Assembly: GCF_032854445.1 (NCBI RefSeq)
Contig: NC_088304.1
Coordinates: 24,661,513-24,725,512 of the forward strand
Direction of reading: 5' to 3'
From: Liolophura sinensis
Taxonomy: Eukaryota; Mollusca; Polyplacophora; Chitonida; Chitonidae
DNA length: 64,000 nt
Each line of letters starts with the position of its first letter. Within the stretch, counting starts at the first letter, position 1. A program made the position numbers and the translations under genes. Below are positions 18,693 to 32,149 of this stretch, one piece after another. Under the pieces are notes generated by a model. That model had not been told where the DNA came from and ran no database searches. It was given only the letters and a program-made list of their open reading frames with translations.

Positions 18693-21600
18693 ATGACTTT
18701 ACCAATTTATGCCGTGATATTAATCATGATTTCAGTGGCACTTGTTGGGGGATACATAGTCACCTCCCTGGTGTTGCTGAAATTCCCTGGACTGCTTCAC
18801 AAACGAAAACAAACGAAATTTCGGGCTGTTCATATCAGCCACCGAGGCGGTGAGTAAACCATTATATTTGCAATGATGACTACAGTTTACCTTAGGCTGT
18901 TGAACAGATAGTTCATTGTTCAGTGTCTTGATAGACAAGTTTCATCACGATGACAAAGCAAAAATAAACCAGATCGCTGTCTTCATCCAGATCAGGACCC
19001 CAGCTGGGCCAAATATAGTCCGATTGAGTGTAGTACGAAGAGCTGCAAAGTGAAAGGTACATGCCTTGAGTGGATATAGTGCAATCCAAAGGATTCAGCA
19101 TGGCGGGTTTATTTTCGAAAAGGACACACATGTATGATCATGTAGCATTATATGAGAAGTGTATAGGAAAACTTAGCCCGGAAAGACTCCAACTCTTTTT
19201 TTATTGGCCAAGCGTCATTGGAGTCTAGATGCTACAACTTTTAATTTCATACTCAGTGATGGTCTAGGCCAATTTTCTTTGTTGTCGAATAAGGTCTCAT
19301 GTAAGTAAAAGACACCAACCTAAAAGCCTGCTTTCCGCACGTACCGCTCGGCCACCATATGTCCCTACTTTCTTTAGAATAGATTTACTATAGCCATGAA
19401 GGCTTCCACGGCACATACTCTTTGACAATTGCCACCATCTTGAATATCTATGTGCATGTCCCACTTCATAGTGGAGCAGTGAGAAGAAGGCGGCAGTGGC
19501 CACAGAGGATGTACTGTGGAAGCCTTCATAATAAATCCATTCTAAAGCGAGTAGGGACATATGGTGGCTGTGCGGTGGGTGCAGAAAACAGGTCTTTAGG
19601 TTGGTGTCTTCCAAGTGCACAAAACTTATATGATCACAAAGAAAATAGGACTAGACCTTTAGTTGAGTACAAAATTAACACTGTTAGCATTGTGAATCCA
19701 ATGACACTGTGTCAGTTGAGTCTTTTTGCGGCTATGAGAAACTTGGCCCTGGATGACCGTATTAGAAGATCAGAACCAAATGTCCATGGATTCAGGATTG
19801 ACAGACTTCTAGCTAGGTCACCATTCCCAGTGTATATTCATCAATGACACGTCCAATCACGTCCAAACATTTCCATCCATTGACGGAAAATATGCTTAAA
19901 ATAGTAAGAAAATATAAAATATGCCTCAAACATGAATTTTTTTTTCTAATTTTTTGGCCATATCTTTTTTTAAATTTTTTTAAAACCATACTATTTGTTG
20001 TATGGTACCTTTTCATTTATCATTTAAATGCAAAAAGGTGGAGTTTTTGTTATTGAACAAAAGTTGTCACACGGTGAAATGAATGAAATAAATTTTATTG
20101 AGGATAATTAAAGACCTACTTCAGTGTCAAAACCTTAAGTCTGTGCCTTAAAAGCAAAGTTAAATGATAACACAAGTCCATTACCTAAAAGTATGCATCT
20201 CCATGGCACTTTACACTTTTCTTCCATATCTAACATGTTATGTGACGTATCTGTGCAACCATTGATTTTTTTTCTCTCGATTGAGCATCTAACATTTGCG
20301 AAGCGGCTGATGCATGGTGGGATCCAAACACTGTTGTGTTGAACTAGACAAAAAAAAATTACAATAATGGAGAGTTTTGTAAAAGGACGACAGTGTCTTT
20401 GATAGTAATTGTTTTAGAGTTGCTTGGAATATGAAAATAGTCAATGGGGTTATAACTACATACCAACAATGATTATCGAAGTCGTGGTTTTTAAATATGG
20501 AGTTTCGGTTTCAAGGTGTGGCCAGTTACAGATGACATAACATGTGTACTGTGCCATGGAGACAAGCTGTACGGAAGTTGCATAATTCTAGGTAATGGAC
20601 TTCTAATGAGAAGGATCATTATGGTACGAATTTACTTGGTATGAAAAAAAAATGCATTGTATTAAAACTGCTATTGAAAGTTTAGGGGGATAATACAGAA
20701 ACAAATGTTTTTTGCCATTTCCACTTTTGCATAGCCTATGGTCATGAAAGAACTGTGACTATCGCTGACTCATAGCCAAAAACCACTCTGTACTTCCTTA
20801 TGCTACTGATGTCATTCCACATAATTGCCTTACTCGACATTGTATCTGCCTGATTCAACATCACATAAGGAATATTATCACTTTACACCAGGAAAAATTT
20901 TATGGAATGCGCCAAAGGTTTTTGTATTGAGGGTCCTTCCTATCATTCTTGTACTTTCATCTAATTTTAATGGGAACTGGAGAAGCACTTTAATGTCTTG
21001 TGAACTGCATATCACGATCATGGCAGAATTACATTCTCATGGAATTGTGTTGGTCTATAAGGTTAATAAATCACTGCGTTTTTATTCCCAGGTGCTGGGG
21101 AGAATCTGGAGAACACAATGACAGCCTTCAAACAGTAAGTTCTCTTTGTTAAATTTTGCATGAAAAAGTGGAATTTTAGAGGCCAATAAATGTTTTAAAA
21201 TGTACCAATCAACATCCCTAGCTAGATATCAAAAGGGACAGATGTACATTCCACAAAAAACAGGCAGGGTGGCAATTTCCTCTATAAGTTAACAATGCGC
21301 TAAACACAAAAGGCAGGATAATGGAGTCAGCACACTTCTAAAAATAAACCCTGTCTAGGTGTTCACTAGATCTTGAGGTCAATAAAACTCACAGAATCAG
21401 GCAAAATAAGTAATGCAGCCAAGGATGAAATATCACTGGAAATACGGTATCTCAGTTCTCTTAGGTGCATACAGTATAAATGTGGGTTGGCCCTGTTTTA
21501 CATTGTTTGTACTAAGCTCAAGTAATGGACATCATGATGCCCCATGGAATAAATATTATCCTAGTTACTGCAAGAAACATCGCTTATTAGTAGCCTAGTG

Positions 21601-24600
21601 TGGAAGGAAACGGGACTGGTTGGCCAGGTGTCAGTATAATGTGACTGGCCGGGTGTCATGTTTTGTCTTCGGCATGATATTTCAGTGACGGCAGCACTTT
21701 TGGTGGCATGGATTCACCCTGCCACAAGAAGACACAGTATATGTACACACAACCTAATGAGCCTAAAGACGAAAAATTGTAAGTACAACATTAAACCCCA
21801 AGCATTCAGTCATCATTAAGTTCCCACGTTAAAATTCACCATGTTTTGCATTCTGATAAACAAACCTCGCCCTTGCGATTTGTTGGATATAGGTGAGTTG
21901 ACAGTGCTCAGTGCTCAAGCAGTTGGACAGTGCTCAGTTGTAAAAGAGGACTGGTAGGGAGTGGTAATGATCATCATTAACTTGCCAAAGGTTGGTGGTT
22001 TTTACCCTGTCCTCCTCATATCATCACATGCTATCCCATATGAAAGTGAAATGAGCACTGGCATGGCAATAATCATACATGTATAAATAAATCCACACAT
22101 TTTAAAATCATTTTAAATGCTTGAGTGTTTTATGCGTGTCGTATTAACAGTGCATACAGCCTGGGGACGGACATGCTGGAGCTGGACTGTCACATCACCA
22201 GGGACGGTCAAGTTGTCGTATCGCACGACAACAATCTTCTCAGAACCACCGGCAAAGATGCTCTCATTTCAGAACTAGACTACAAGGTACTAACAGCTGT
22301 ACAAAATCATTAGACGTAAATGAGGGCTGATATTTAGAAGTTTCCTGGAGCTCTGTGAAGCATACTGCAAGAAAAGAAAATTGGATAGTACATTTTGTCA
22401 GTTTAAAGAGAATTGTGACACAGCTGATTTGCCCAGGTCCATAACTAGACACTGGTCCCTGTCGATCCATAAACACAGATTTGGTCCTGTTGATCCATAA
22501 ATACAGATAGGTCCCTGGCGATCCATAAATACAGATTGGTCCCTGTTGATCCATAAACACAGATTGGTCCCTGTTGATCCATAAATACAGATAGGTCCCT
22601 GGTGATCCATAAATACAGATAGGTCCCTGTTGATCCATAAACACAGATTGGTCCCTGTTGATCCACAAATACAGATAGGTCCCTGGTGATCCATAAATAC
22701 AGATTGGTCCCTGTTGATCCATAAAGACAGGCTGGTCCCTGGTGATCCATAAAGACAGATTGGTCCCTGTTGACCCATAAAAGACAGATTGGTCCCTGTC
22801 GATCCATAAATACAGATTGGTCCCTGTTGATCCATAAATACAGATTGGTCCCTGTTGATCCATAAACACAGATTGGTCCCTGTCGATCCATAAATACAGA
22901 TAGGTCCCTGGCGATCCATAAATACAGATTGGTCCCTGTTGATCCATAAAGACAGGCTGGTCCCTGTTGACCCATAAATACAGATTGGTCCCTGTCGATC
23001 CATAAATACAGATTGGTCCCTGTTGATCCATAAAGACAGATAGGTTCCTGTTGATCCATGAAGACAGACTGGTCCCTGTTGGTCCATAAAGGACAGACTG
23101 GTCCCTGTCGATCCATAAATACAGATTGGTCCCTGTTGATCCATAAATACAGATTGGTCCCTGTCGATCCATAAAGACAGACTGGTCCCTGTTGATCCAT
23201 AAATGCACACTGGTCCCTTTCAATCTATAAATACAGATTGGTCCCTGTCAATCCATAATGACAGACTAGTCCCTGTTGATCCATAAATGCAGACTAGTCC
23301 CTTTCAATCTATAAATACAGATTGGTCCCTGTCGATCCATAAATACAGATTGGTCCCTGTCGATTTATAAATACAGATTGGTCCTGTTGATCCATAAAGA
23401 CAGATACGCCCATGTTGATCCATACACACAGACTGGTCCCTGTTGATCCGTAAAGACAGACTGGTCCCTGTTGATCCGTAAATACAGATTGGTCCCTGTT
23501 GATCCATAAACACAGATTGGTCCCTGTTGATCCATAAATACAGATAGGTCCCTGGTGATCCATAAATACAGATAGGTCCCTGTTGATCCATAAAGACAGA
23601 TTGGTCCCTGTTGATCCACAAATACAGATAGGTCCCTGGTGATCCATAAATACAGATTGGTCCCTGTTGATCCATAAAGACAGGCTGGTCCCTGTTGATC
23701 ATAAAGACAGATTGGTCCCTGTTGACCCATAAATACAGATTGGTCCCTGTCGATCCATAAATACAGATTGGTCCCTGTTGATCCATAAATACAGATTGGT
23801 CCCTGTTGATCCATAAACACAGATTGGTCCCTGTTGATCCATAAATACAGATAGGTCCCTGGCGATCCATAAATACAGATTGGTCCCTGTTGATCCATAA
23901 AGACAGGCTGGTCCCTGTTGACCCATAAATACAGATTGGTCCTGTTGATCCATAAATACAGATTGGTCCCTGTTGATCCATAAAGACAGATAGGTTCCTG
24001 TTGATCCATGAAGACAGACTGGTCCCTGTTGGTCCATAAAGACAGACTGGTCCCTGTCGATCCATAAATACAGATTGGTCCCTGTTGATCCATAAATACA
24101 GATTGGTCCCTGTCGATCCATAAAGACAGACTGGTCCCTGTTGATCCATAAATGCACACTGGTCCCTTTCAATCTATAAATACAGATTGGTCCCCTGTCA
24201 ATCCATAATGACAAACTAGTCCTGTTGATCCATAAATGCAGACTAGTCCCTTTCAATCTATAAATACAGATTGGTCCCTGTCGATCCATAAATACAGATT
24301 GGTCCCTGTCGATTTATAAATACAGATTGGTCCTGTTGATCCATAAAGACAGATACGCCCATGTTGATCCATACACACAGACTGGTCCCTGTTGATCCGT
24401 AAAGACAGACTGGTCCCTGTTGATCCGTAAATACAGATTGGTCCCTGTTGATCCATAAATACAGATTGGTCCCTGTTGATCCATAAATACAGATTGGTCC
24501 CTGTTGATCCATAAAGACAGATTAGTCCCTGTTGATCCATAAAGACAGATTGGTCCCTGTCGATCCATAAATACAGATTGGTCCCTGTCGATCCATAAAT

Positions 24601-27600
24601 ACATACTGGTCCCTGTAGTTCCATAAATACAGATTGGTCCCTTCCAATACATACAGATTGGCACCTTTAAGTCCAAAATTACATCTTTGTCAGCAAAATA
24701 TATACTCCCACAGGACAGGTTTGCATTTTTTTGTGTACATTACCTATTACATGCTTTTTAATTGTAACAAATAGGCTGTATGTAGACTGATAGGTGTGTT
24801 GTTTTTTGTATTTCAGAACTTACCATGTCTCAAGCCAGAGCTGAAGGTAGATTTTGAAGGCAGTAAGTAGTCTGATATTTAGGCGCTGATAGTGAATAGG
24901 GAAGTTTTGGGCCTGAACTCTTTTGTCTCTAAAGGTAAAGAAGTCTTATCACGGAACTTGTCAAAAATGTTAATTGTTAACTCAATTAGCAACTTAATTG
25001 TCAACTTAATTTGTTGAAATTATTTGCCTCTCCTCTTTCCTTCAGGAACTTATCCAGTTCACAAACGTTCAACCCCATAATTTTCTCCATCATTCACTTA
25101 TTCTAAATAACTTTTTGGATAAAATGTACATGTAAGTATATAGTTTCTGACAGGTCATGTGATACAGTAGGACTTTTTTTTTTACCTTCAGTGATAGATG
25201 AGTTTGAACAACCCTATTCTAGGAGATGTTTTTACAGTTATGGGTCTGCCCTGTAACTGTTCATATTGTCTTATTATGAAACATTGCTACTAAAATTGCA
25301 ATTCTGATCAGTATAAATCTTCCAGTGTGTGCATTGTCAGTGTATAATGATCACACTTTTACTGTACCATTACTGTTACATATAAACAGGTTGTAAGTGC
25401 ACTCTCTCAGAGTTCAGAGGGCTAGCTCTTAACTATTGACAAGATTTAGTTATGTCTGGAGTTTTTTATTTGTGTCTGGAGATTTATTTTCTAATCGCCT
25501 TTTTTTGTGTTGAGTATTTTATTTATCCAGAGTAGGCATCCTTTTCACAGTGTTATATGCTATGGTTGTGTTTTTCAGATCACTTCACACAGGGGTGTCC
25601 AGAAGACAGACGAATACCTCTGCTGAAAGAGGTCTTCCAAACTTTCCCAGAACTTCCAATTAATGTAGACATCAAAGTAGATGATGATCATCTCATTCAT
25701 GAGGTTTGTCTACCTGTTTTCCCCTTATTATGTCAGCTCATGTTACTATATCAGGGGGGCCTCCGTGGCTCTTTCGGTGAGCACGCTAACACAGTGTAGT
25801 GACCCAGAAGCCTCTCACCAATGCGGTCGCTGTGAGTTCAAGTCCAGCTCATACTGGCTTCTTGTCCGTGGGAAGGTCTGCCAGCAACCTGCGGATGGTC
25901 ATGGGTTTCCCCTGGGCTCTGCCCGGTTTTCACCCACCATTATACTGGCCGCCATAATATAAGTGAAATATTCTTGAGCACGGTGGAAAACACCAATCAA
26001 ATAAATAAATAAATGCTATATCAGCTCATGTTACTATATCAGCTCATGTTAATATATCAGGTCTTGTAATATCAGATTGATAAATGTTGTGTGGATGAAC
26101 TGTGTATCAAGTAGAGATACAAGAAGGTAGATGAATTACAGTTGGTCCTGAAAAATGTCTGATCAGGAAAAATGTGTTGTTTTTTAATATGATTCTGAGA
26201 TTTCTAGTAAGTCACATTTTCACGCTTACACACTGCAGTGGCCTTGACATTAGAGAATTCCCGTCATTATCTTGGTATGTTCCAGGCTTGTCTCATTACA
26301 TAGGAGAATAAGCCAATAAAAGGTCGTCAGGTCTCCTTACACTTTGACTCGGTGAGGCATCATGTGTTGTGTCTTTCCAGTGAGCCAGCACCCTAAATAT
26401 TTCAGCAGACCTTTGTGCACAGAATGAAATAATTTTGGAAGTAGAATTTAAACTCCAAGCTTTTTTTTACACTGATACCCAGTTGGTCTCACATTGCTGC
26501 ATATTTTGTTGTTCTTGATATCTGCAGGTGTCGAGGTTGGTAAAAGACTTTCATAGAGAAGATCTGACAGTATGGGGCAACAGAAGTATAACCATAGAAA
26601 AGAAACTTTATAATGAGGTAATTTTTATTCGAAATTTTTCAAACTTTGTTATAATAGTTTTCTCGCTCTTTATACTCTTACCTGTATGGAAATGGTTTTT
26701 TGATTATGTATGATTGTGCATGAGATTAAATTTATGCTTTGTTTTCAAAATATAGTTATAACGAAAACAGTGTTCTTGCGATCAAAAATGATGTCATGAA
26801 ACCTAAATGACTTAAAATATCAAGTAAGGATCTTTTTCCTGGATTCTGAATGTTTTATGGATTTTACAAAAGTGTCTTGGGGTTTGTTTGGAAGGTAGTG
26901 TTATACCCCACTGGGAAAATGTCAGCTTTACTACCAAGTGTAGTATTATATCATATTTATTTGCCTTCAAAATGCACTTTTTTTAAGGCTATTTTAGGTG
27001 CTTCTTTTACAAAACAATTGGAACAATGACCAAATGATTTCAGTTTAAATCATGTACATGTGAAATAAGGTTGTGTACCGTATAACATAGTGTATGTGTT
27101 TTATATCGTGATGTCTTCTTCTGACAATGACATTAAGCCATTGTCATTCATTCTTCTTCCCAAGAAAGAGCCATTATGGTTGAAATTTCAATCCGTCTCT
27201 TGCGCATTTGTCAGCGGTATAATTTTCCCTTGTTCCTTCTCATAGATGGGACCTTTGTAGTATAAACTGTGAAAATTTCGTGAGTATAAACTGTGATTCC
27301 TATGAAGTAAAATAAAGTTTTTGTGTCTTGTTTCAGAATGCCAACATTCCACTGATTTTCTCCATCAGAAGTGTATTAAATCTGTATCTACTGTTCTACT
27401 CTGGACTCTTACCTTTCGTTCCCATCAGGCAGACATTCTATGAAGTTATAATGCCTGCCATTTTCCTCAAGTAAGCTTATTTGTTTTGATTTATTTATTT
27501 ATTTATTTATTTATTTATTTGATTGGTGTTTTACGCTGTACTCAAGAGTATTTCACTTATACGACGGTGGCCAGCATTATGGTGGGTGGAAACCAGGCAG

Positions 27601-30401
27601 AGCCCGGGGGAAACCCATGACCATCCGCAGGTTGCTGGCAGACCTATTTGTTTTGATAATGTGGACATTTTCAACATTTATGTATACAGATCTGTTTAGC
27701 TTACAAAACTAATTTCATAGATCAGAAAACTGAAAATGATCCAGTTCTTTTGAAAGTGCTAACATTTTATGAATGAGATAAAACCCTAAATTTTTAGTCC
27801 AGAATATATTAAATCCTCTTTTCATACCTGACCATAGTTTTTCTTTTTTTAGAAGTTTCCTTTCTGTGAAACTTCCCCAGATATTGGGGTTTAGGGTCTG
27901 TCTCAAAATTTGCACAGTAGAATATACCATAAATGATTTTGCACCATTTCTGTGTTAACTTTGACACCACACCTGTTGTAGATTTGGATAATACTGAGCA
28001 GTTGATGGTATTTAAGAACGTCTGTTGTTCTTACTTTTGTTTTTGTTGTGTTTTTTAGCCCAGATAAGTTTCCAGTGATGCAGGCCAGGAAGAGCAGATG
28101 GCTTGTGAAAGTTTTAGATTTGTAAGTATAGACTAAGATTGCCCTGTTCCTATAAAATATTCCCATCTGGGAAATATAAATTGGTATGATAATCGTGTTT
28201 GCGTGTAGGAATTGAATTTTGCAGGGTGATTTTTTCCTGCAATTTTGTTGCTGCAACCATTGATAATTTATGCATGTGTCAGTGTTTTAATCTGTGCTCA
28301 TTTCTCAATTGTTTGTCTGACCTTGCCTGTGAAAACAAACAACCAACCAAATGAGGAGGAATGGAATTAGCCTATGGGAGAAATTCCTGGCAGGAAAACT
28401 TTGAAGGAAACTGACATTAACCTCAGAGTTTAATAGATGTCAGCACAATAGCCTTTTGTAGTTGTTGAAGTCGAAATTTGCTCCTGTACTCCAAAAACGG
28501 TGATTAAAAAAAAACGGTCTTATCTAACCATGAAATTCACCTGGCATTCATTTGTGATGCAGCCAATGGTTTGAATCCACTCATAAACTTCGCTAACCTT
28601 ATAAAAGTTAAACATTATTGAGTTGGGGACTAAACACCAGTTACCTAAGTAAATTTCTTTTCTTGTCCAGTGTGGGGTACCTCTCTGTAAGATACTCTGG
28701 TCTTGACTGATTTTAGAACTGATTTGTCCAAATACAATGTCATCCTGTTTTGTCTTGAAACATTAAAAATGCATAAATTGTGGTGGACTGAGGTGGGAGA
28801 CTTTTCTAGCAGTATTTAACACTTTTTGGATCAGATCTATATGTATTCTTATGTTGGATATAGTTATGGTAGTATTTTGTGTGGTCAGTGACACATGGCC
28901 TCTGATATTGAGACAAAATTTGATCAAAAATAATTTCTCCAGCCATTTTTGACAGTTTCACCCAAACCGTGACAAAAGGCATAGTGAGCATCACAATTTT
29001 TGCTTGTCCTTCTTTGAGAAATTTTCTTTAGATATGAGATTTCAGAGTCATTTTTTTTTACATGTGGTGTTCCTACCCCTAAAAGTCCTTTGTAGCAAAT
29101 TATAACTGAATTTCTTCATTTGTGATTTGTCTGAAAATGGAATTACTGGTAGAAAAATATCCAAAGCAGTGACCATTACATATATATCAGATGTTCTACT
29201 TGTTCTTGTACATGTTATGTTAAAATTGTGAGCGGTCTGGCAGCAACCTGTGGATGGTCGTGGATTTCTGCATGGTTTCCTCCCACTATGATGTTAGTCG
29301 CCGTTGTATAAGTGAAAAACTCTTGAGTTCGGCGTAAAACATCAATCAAAATGTGAGCAGAAATAATTAATAAAATAAAATACTTAACTACTTAACTAAA
29401 AATACTTGAATTCCTGCTCAGTACTAATTACTAACAAGTAATTTTCCAATTTTGAGGGTTTGTTTATATAATTTTTCAGCTTCCTCATGCGACCAACTCT
29501 GATCAGACACTTGGAGGCCAGAGGAGTTCAGGTGGGTAGTTTTCTCAGTTTTAAGTACTTTTCATTCTGTTTTATGTCATGCTAATGTCAAGACCAGCAG
29601 AAAATTCTGACTTGAGAGCTGAAATGTGCTTAAACGTTAGCTGAAATATTACCACACGTTTGCATTCATTGACAGTGAGTACAGTTAGCAACTTAAAAGA
29701 GAATCAGGAAATTAGAAAGATTTACAAAAGATAGTCTGTCAGCCAAAGCCAGAGTGATGCTCCGTTAACATTTAGGACACACTTTTGTGGAATGTGTCAG
29801 AAAATGACAGGTTATGCCAACAAGAATACAATAAATTAAGAAAAGGATCGACTGAAAAAACATCAACATGGGAATGGCTTGAGAAGAAGAATTGTGATTT
29901 GATAGTTTGTGCAACATTCTTTCAGCACATACATGGATTTAATAAGGTGGCCTCAAAATAAATAGGAGCCTCCGTGGCTCAGTTGGTTAGCACGCTAGCG
30001 CAGCGTAATGACCCAGGAGTCTCTCACCAATGCGGTTGCTGTGAGTATCAAATCCAGCTCATGTTGGCTTTCTCTCCGGCCGTATATGGGAAGGTCTGTC
30101 AGCCACCTGTGGATGGTCGTGGGTTTCCCCCGGTTTCCACCCACCATAATGCTGGCCGCCGTCGTATAAGTGAAATATTCTTGAGTACGGTGTAAAACAC
30201 CAATCAAAAAAAAAAAAAAAAAATCAAAATAAATAAAATTTGTTGTTGTTGTTCATGCAGACAAACCTGTGGGTATTGAATGAGATGAGTGAATTTGAGC
30301 GAGCGTACAAACTTGGTGTGACAGGAGTGATGACAGACTTCCCGACAAAACTTAACCAGTTTCTGGAAGGCCACCCAGAGTACAGACACCGGAGACAATG
30401 A
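18693..30401 (+). CDS. GDPD1: Glycerophosphodiester phosphodiesterase, GDPD1/GDPD3 type (10 coding exons)
   Basis: Membrane-anchored GDPD of the GDE4/GDE7 group, lysophospholipase D-type enzymes that release the head group from lysophospholipids and N-acyl lysophospholipids. Coding exons: 18693-18849, 21092-21134, 22151-22286, 24817-24862, 25579-25703, 26528-26617, 27337-27470, 28059-28121, 29480-29531, 30261-30401. Every junction has GT/AG and phases agree, giving 328 residues (human GDPD1 has 314). One N-terminal transmembrane segment (about 5-29). The catalytic core is ISHRGGAGENLENT (H50), ELDCH (E77, D79) and VVVSHD (H92), then INVDIKV, a second hydrophobic stretch near 210-225 (YLLFYSGLLPFVP), LWVLNE and GVTGVMTDFPTKL near the end. 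The start is the first in-frame ATG before the membrane segment. GDPD1 and GDPD3 cannot be separated here; the symbol follows the closer human match. Confidence 0.95.
19309..19610. repeat. 302-bp foldback (inverted repeat) element in GDPD1 intron 1
   Basis: Arms 19309-19412 and 19512-19610 are reverse complements at roughly 85% over about 100 bp. Both contain AAGACACCAACCTAAA outermost and CACCATATGTCCCTACT inside. The spacer is about 99 bp. No transposase is encoded. This is typical of a non-autonomous foldback or MITE-like element. Confidence 0.85.
19848..21091. other. Rest of GDPD1 intron 1
   Basis: AT-rich unique-looking intron sequence. No repeat family or coding signal is recognised. 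Confidence 0.5.
21605..21815 (+). mobile_element. SINE family B fragment in GDPD1 intron 2
   Basis: Contains GTGTCAGTATAATG, ATATTTCAGTGACGGCAGCA, CCTGCCACAAGAAGACAC and a tail TAAGTACAACATTAAACCCC. These blocks recur reversed at 58235-58440. The first block and the tail recur in the tRNA-headed element at 46951-47259, so the three define one family. Confidence 0.7.
22440..24660. repeat. 28-bp minisatellite, about 79 copies, in GDPD1 intron 3
   Basis: The unit is close to GATCCATAAATACAGATTGG + TCCCTGTT (28 bp). There are many single-base variants and a few 1-bp indels. A larger block repeats with a spacing of 949 bp (agatacgcccatg near 23402 and 24351), showing higher-order duplication. The unit has no stop on the minus strand in any frame, which creates long spurious frames of up to 319 codons. 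Confidence 0.98.
25759..26014 (+). mobile_element. Full-length SINE family A in GDPD1 intron 5
   Basis: Starts with the tRNA-like head GCCTCCGTGGCTC (A box) and GTGAGTTCAAGTCCAGC (B box), continues through the core, and ends CACCAATCAAATAAATAAAT. It is flanked by a 21-bp direct repeat (cagctcatgttactatat + cag at 25734 and 26022) that fits a target-site duplication, though the target also contains local repeats. Confidence 0.93.
27486..27647 (-). mobile_element. SINE family A, 5'-truncated, in GDPD1 intron 7
   Basis: Reverse orientation. The tail is an (ATTT)n run beginning at 27486, followed by GATTGGTGTTTTACGCTGTA, and the copy stops at GGCAGACCT. Confidence 0.9.
29225..29350 (+). mobile_element. 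SINE family A 3' fragment, diverged, in GDPD1 intron 8
   Basis: GTCTGGCAGCAACCTGTGGA to GGCGTAAAACATCAATCAAA. It is more diverged than other copies, so older. Confidence 0.8.
29968..30223 (+). mobile_element. Full-length SINE family A in GDPD1 intron 9
   Basis: Complete head (GCCTCCGTGGCTCAGTTGG), body and A-rich tail. A 12-bp target-site duplication TCAAAATAAATA lies at 29953 and 30224. The insertion ends only about 37 bp before exon 10. Confidence 0.94.
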
Positions 30402-31425
30402 CACAAACTTCATGTAGCAACGCACCAATATGTAGGCAAATCACCAAGTGTCACTGACTTGTAAGCACAGGTGTGGTTATTTCTGTCTTTGATGTATTTC
30501 ACAATTCTTTTACATGACATTCCAAAAGCGGAGAATTTTTTTTGTCTTTCAAAATTTCACCTTTACATGTTTGAAAGCACATTGAAAAAATGTTGATGTA
30601 GATTTAAATATTTTAGATGATATTTTTTACTCCTGTAATTGTCTTCTTGATGCTAGTTAGTTGATTATAAATCATGTTTAGGCACGTGACCAGCTTATTT
30701 TCACTGTGACGAAGAAAAATTCAAAAAATAGATCTGCCCTTGTACTTATTTTAGTAATTTTAGAAACTGTAGAGGTATCAGAATTAAACCTGGTCTGATA
30801 TCAGTGTGAATGTTATTTTGAAGTCATGTTTAAAGTGTACCCACGTTACCAGTTTACTCTCACTGTGATGAAGAAAAGCTCTGGAGTAGATTTGCCAATG
30901 TACTTCACGTCTAGTTTTAGTAATTTATGGGTAGAAACTGGAGTAGATCTGCCAGTGGTGTAATTTTAGTAATTTATTGGTAGAGACTGCATTCCTGGTT
31001 AGAAAATATGTAGTTGTTTGGCATGGGCTAATCTTAACACCGAAATGGAACGTTCCAAGTTCAAAAATTTGTTTTGTTTGATTGATTGGAGTGAAATTGT
31101 TTGTTTGAGCCGAGGTACTTATATTGACCAAAACATATACTTAATCTTCAGGTCCTCACATCATTATTATTAGAGAAACAAATACTTTTTACAGAGGAAA
31201 GTGTAATACAGTGGAGATAAAAGTTTAGCTATTTGTTCAGGTTTTAATAACAGTACAGGTAAAACAACTTGAACTTTATCATCATTTACTTAACTCACAC
31301 AACTACGAGTCTCTAAGTCATTCTTGTGTTTTACTTAATCAATAGACAATTTTTGTCATTTTTAAAAGTTGAGGTTTGTCAAAGTTGATTGTCATATACT
31401 TAAATGTTATGTCATACGATCAAGC
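30402..31425 (+). other. GDPD1 3' UTR and downstream, with two copies of a diverged repeat
   Basis: Presumed 3' UTR. A segment with GTGACCAG.TTA, CACTGTGA.GAAGAAAA and TTTTAGTAATTT occurs at 30650-30790 and again at 30820-31090. A third copy is at 33850-34130. The true polyadenylation site is not determined; AATAAA also occurs far downstream, for example at 40927. Confidence 0.55.
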
Positions 31426-31640
31426 ATATTGTGTTTCACCTAACGTTTAGCATTTTTCAAGGGACACACTTTGCTTGATTCTCAGTGATTCATTCACCTT
31501 AAGAGACAACTTTTTGTGAAATTTGATCAATTTCTTATCAGAAAAACTTATGTGTTGACATCAAAACTGTCATCTTAACGTGTTAATATGCTGCTGAAAG
31601 TGAATTATTACAGGCCAAACTCTAGGTGAAATACAGTATT
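31426..31640. mobile_element. MITE-like element (family M), about 215 bp
   Basis: Ends are inverted: ATATTGTGTTTCACCTAACG at the left and AGGTGAAATACAGTAT at the right (reverse complement ATACTGTATTTCACCT). The inner part has TTAGCATTTTTCAAG and TTCTTATCAGAAAAACTT, shared with 42866-43356 and 63570-63772. No coding capacity. Confidence 0.7.
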
Positions 31641-32149
31641 TTAAATGCAGGGCAAAGTGACAGAAGCCAGTAAGCCGGTAAGTTGGATTGTAAAAGAAGA
31701 CAGCACGTAGCTATTTGGCGCATGTATTTCCTGAGTCTTCACCAGTTGAACTTTTGCCATTAATTTGAAAACTTAGTCTTTCATCATTTGTTCATTCTTC
31801 AGATTGTATCATTGTTCATTTGGATTTTGAATTAGTATGTGTTGTAGAGTTTTTAATTTAGAATCCTGTTTATAGTAGATTGCTTTTCTTTTTAAATTGT
31901 AGCACATATAAGTTACACTATGATTTAATTTTTTATTTTTTCACATTAACAATTAGATATGATTTTAAGATTGATATTTTTACGGTTTAAAGGTAAACAA
32001 AAACAGAGAACTGCCGACATAGTAAATTGTTCATGTTTTACTTTCATCTGCTGTTAAGAAATATGCAGAGTTATTTATTACATTTATTAAGGCCTACCAC
32101 GTTTATTTTATTTTCTCTAAGAAAAAAAAGTGGAATTGAGGTTGACAAA

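Noticed and set aside
22264-24676. Minus-strand frames of up to 319 codons with repeated MDQQGPICIYGSTGTNLYL-type residues
   Set aside because: They come from a 28-bp minisatellite without stops in any minus frame, inside a GDPD1 intron. All three frames are equally open, which is not how a coding repeat looks.
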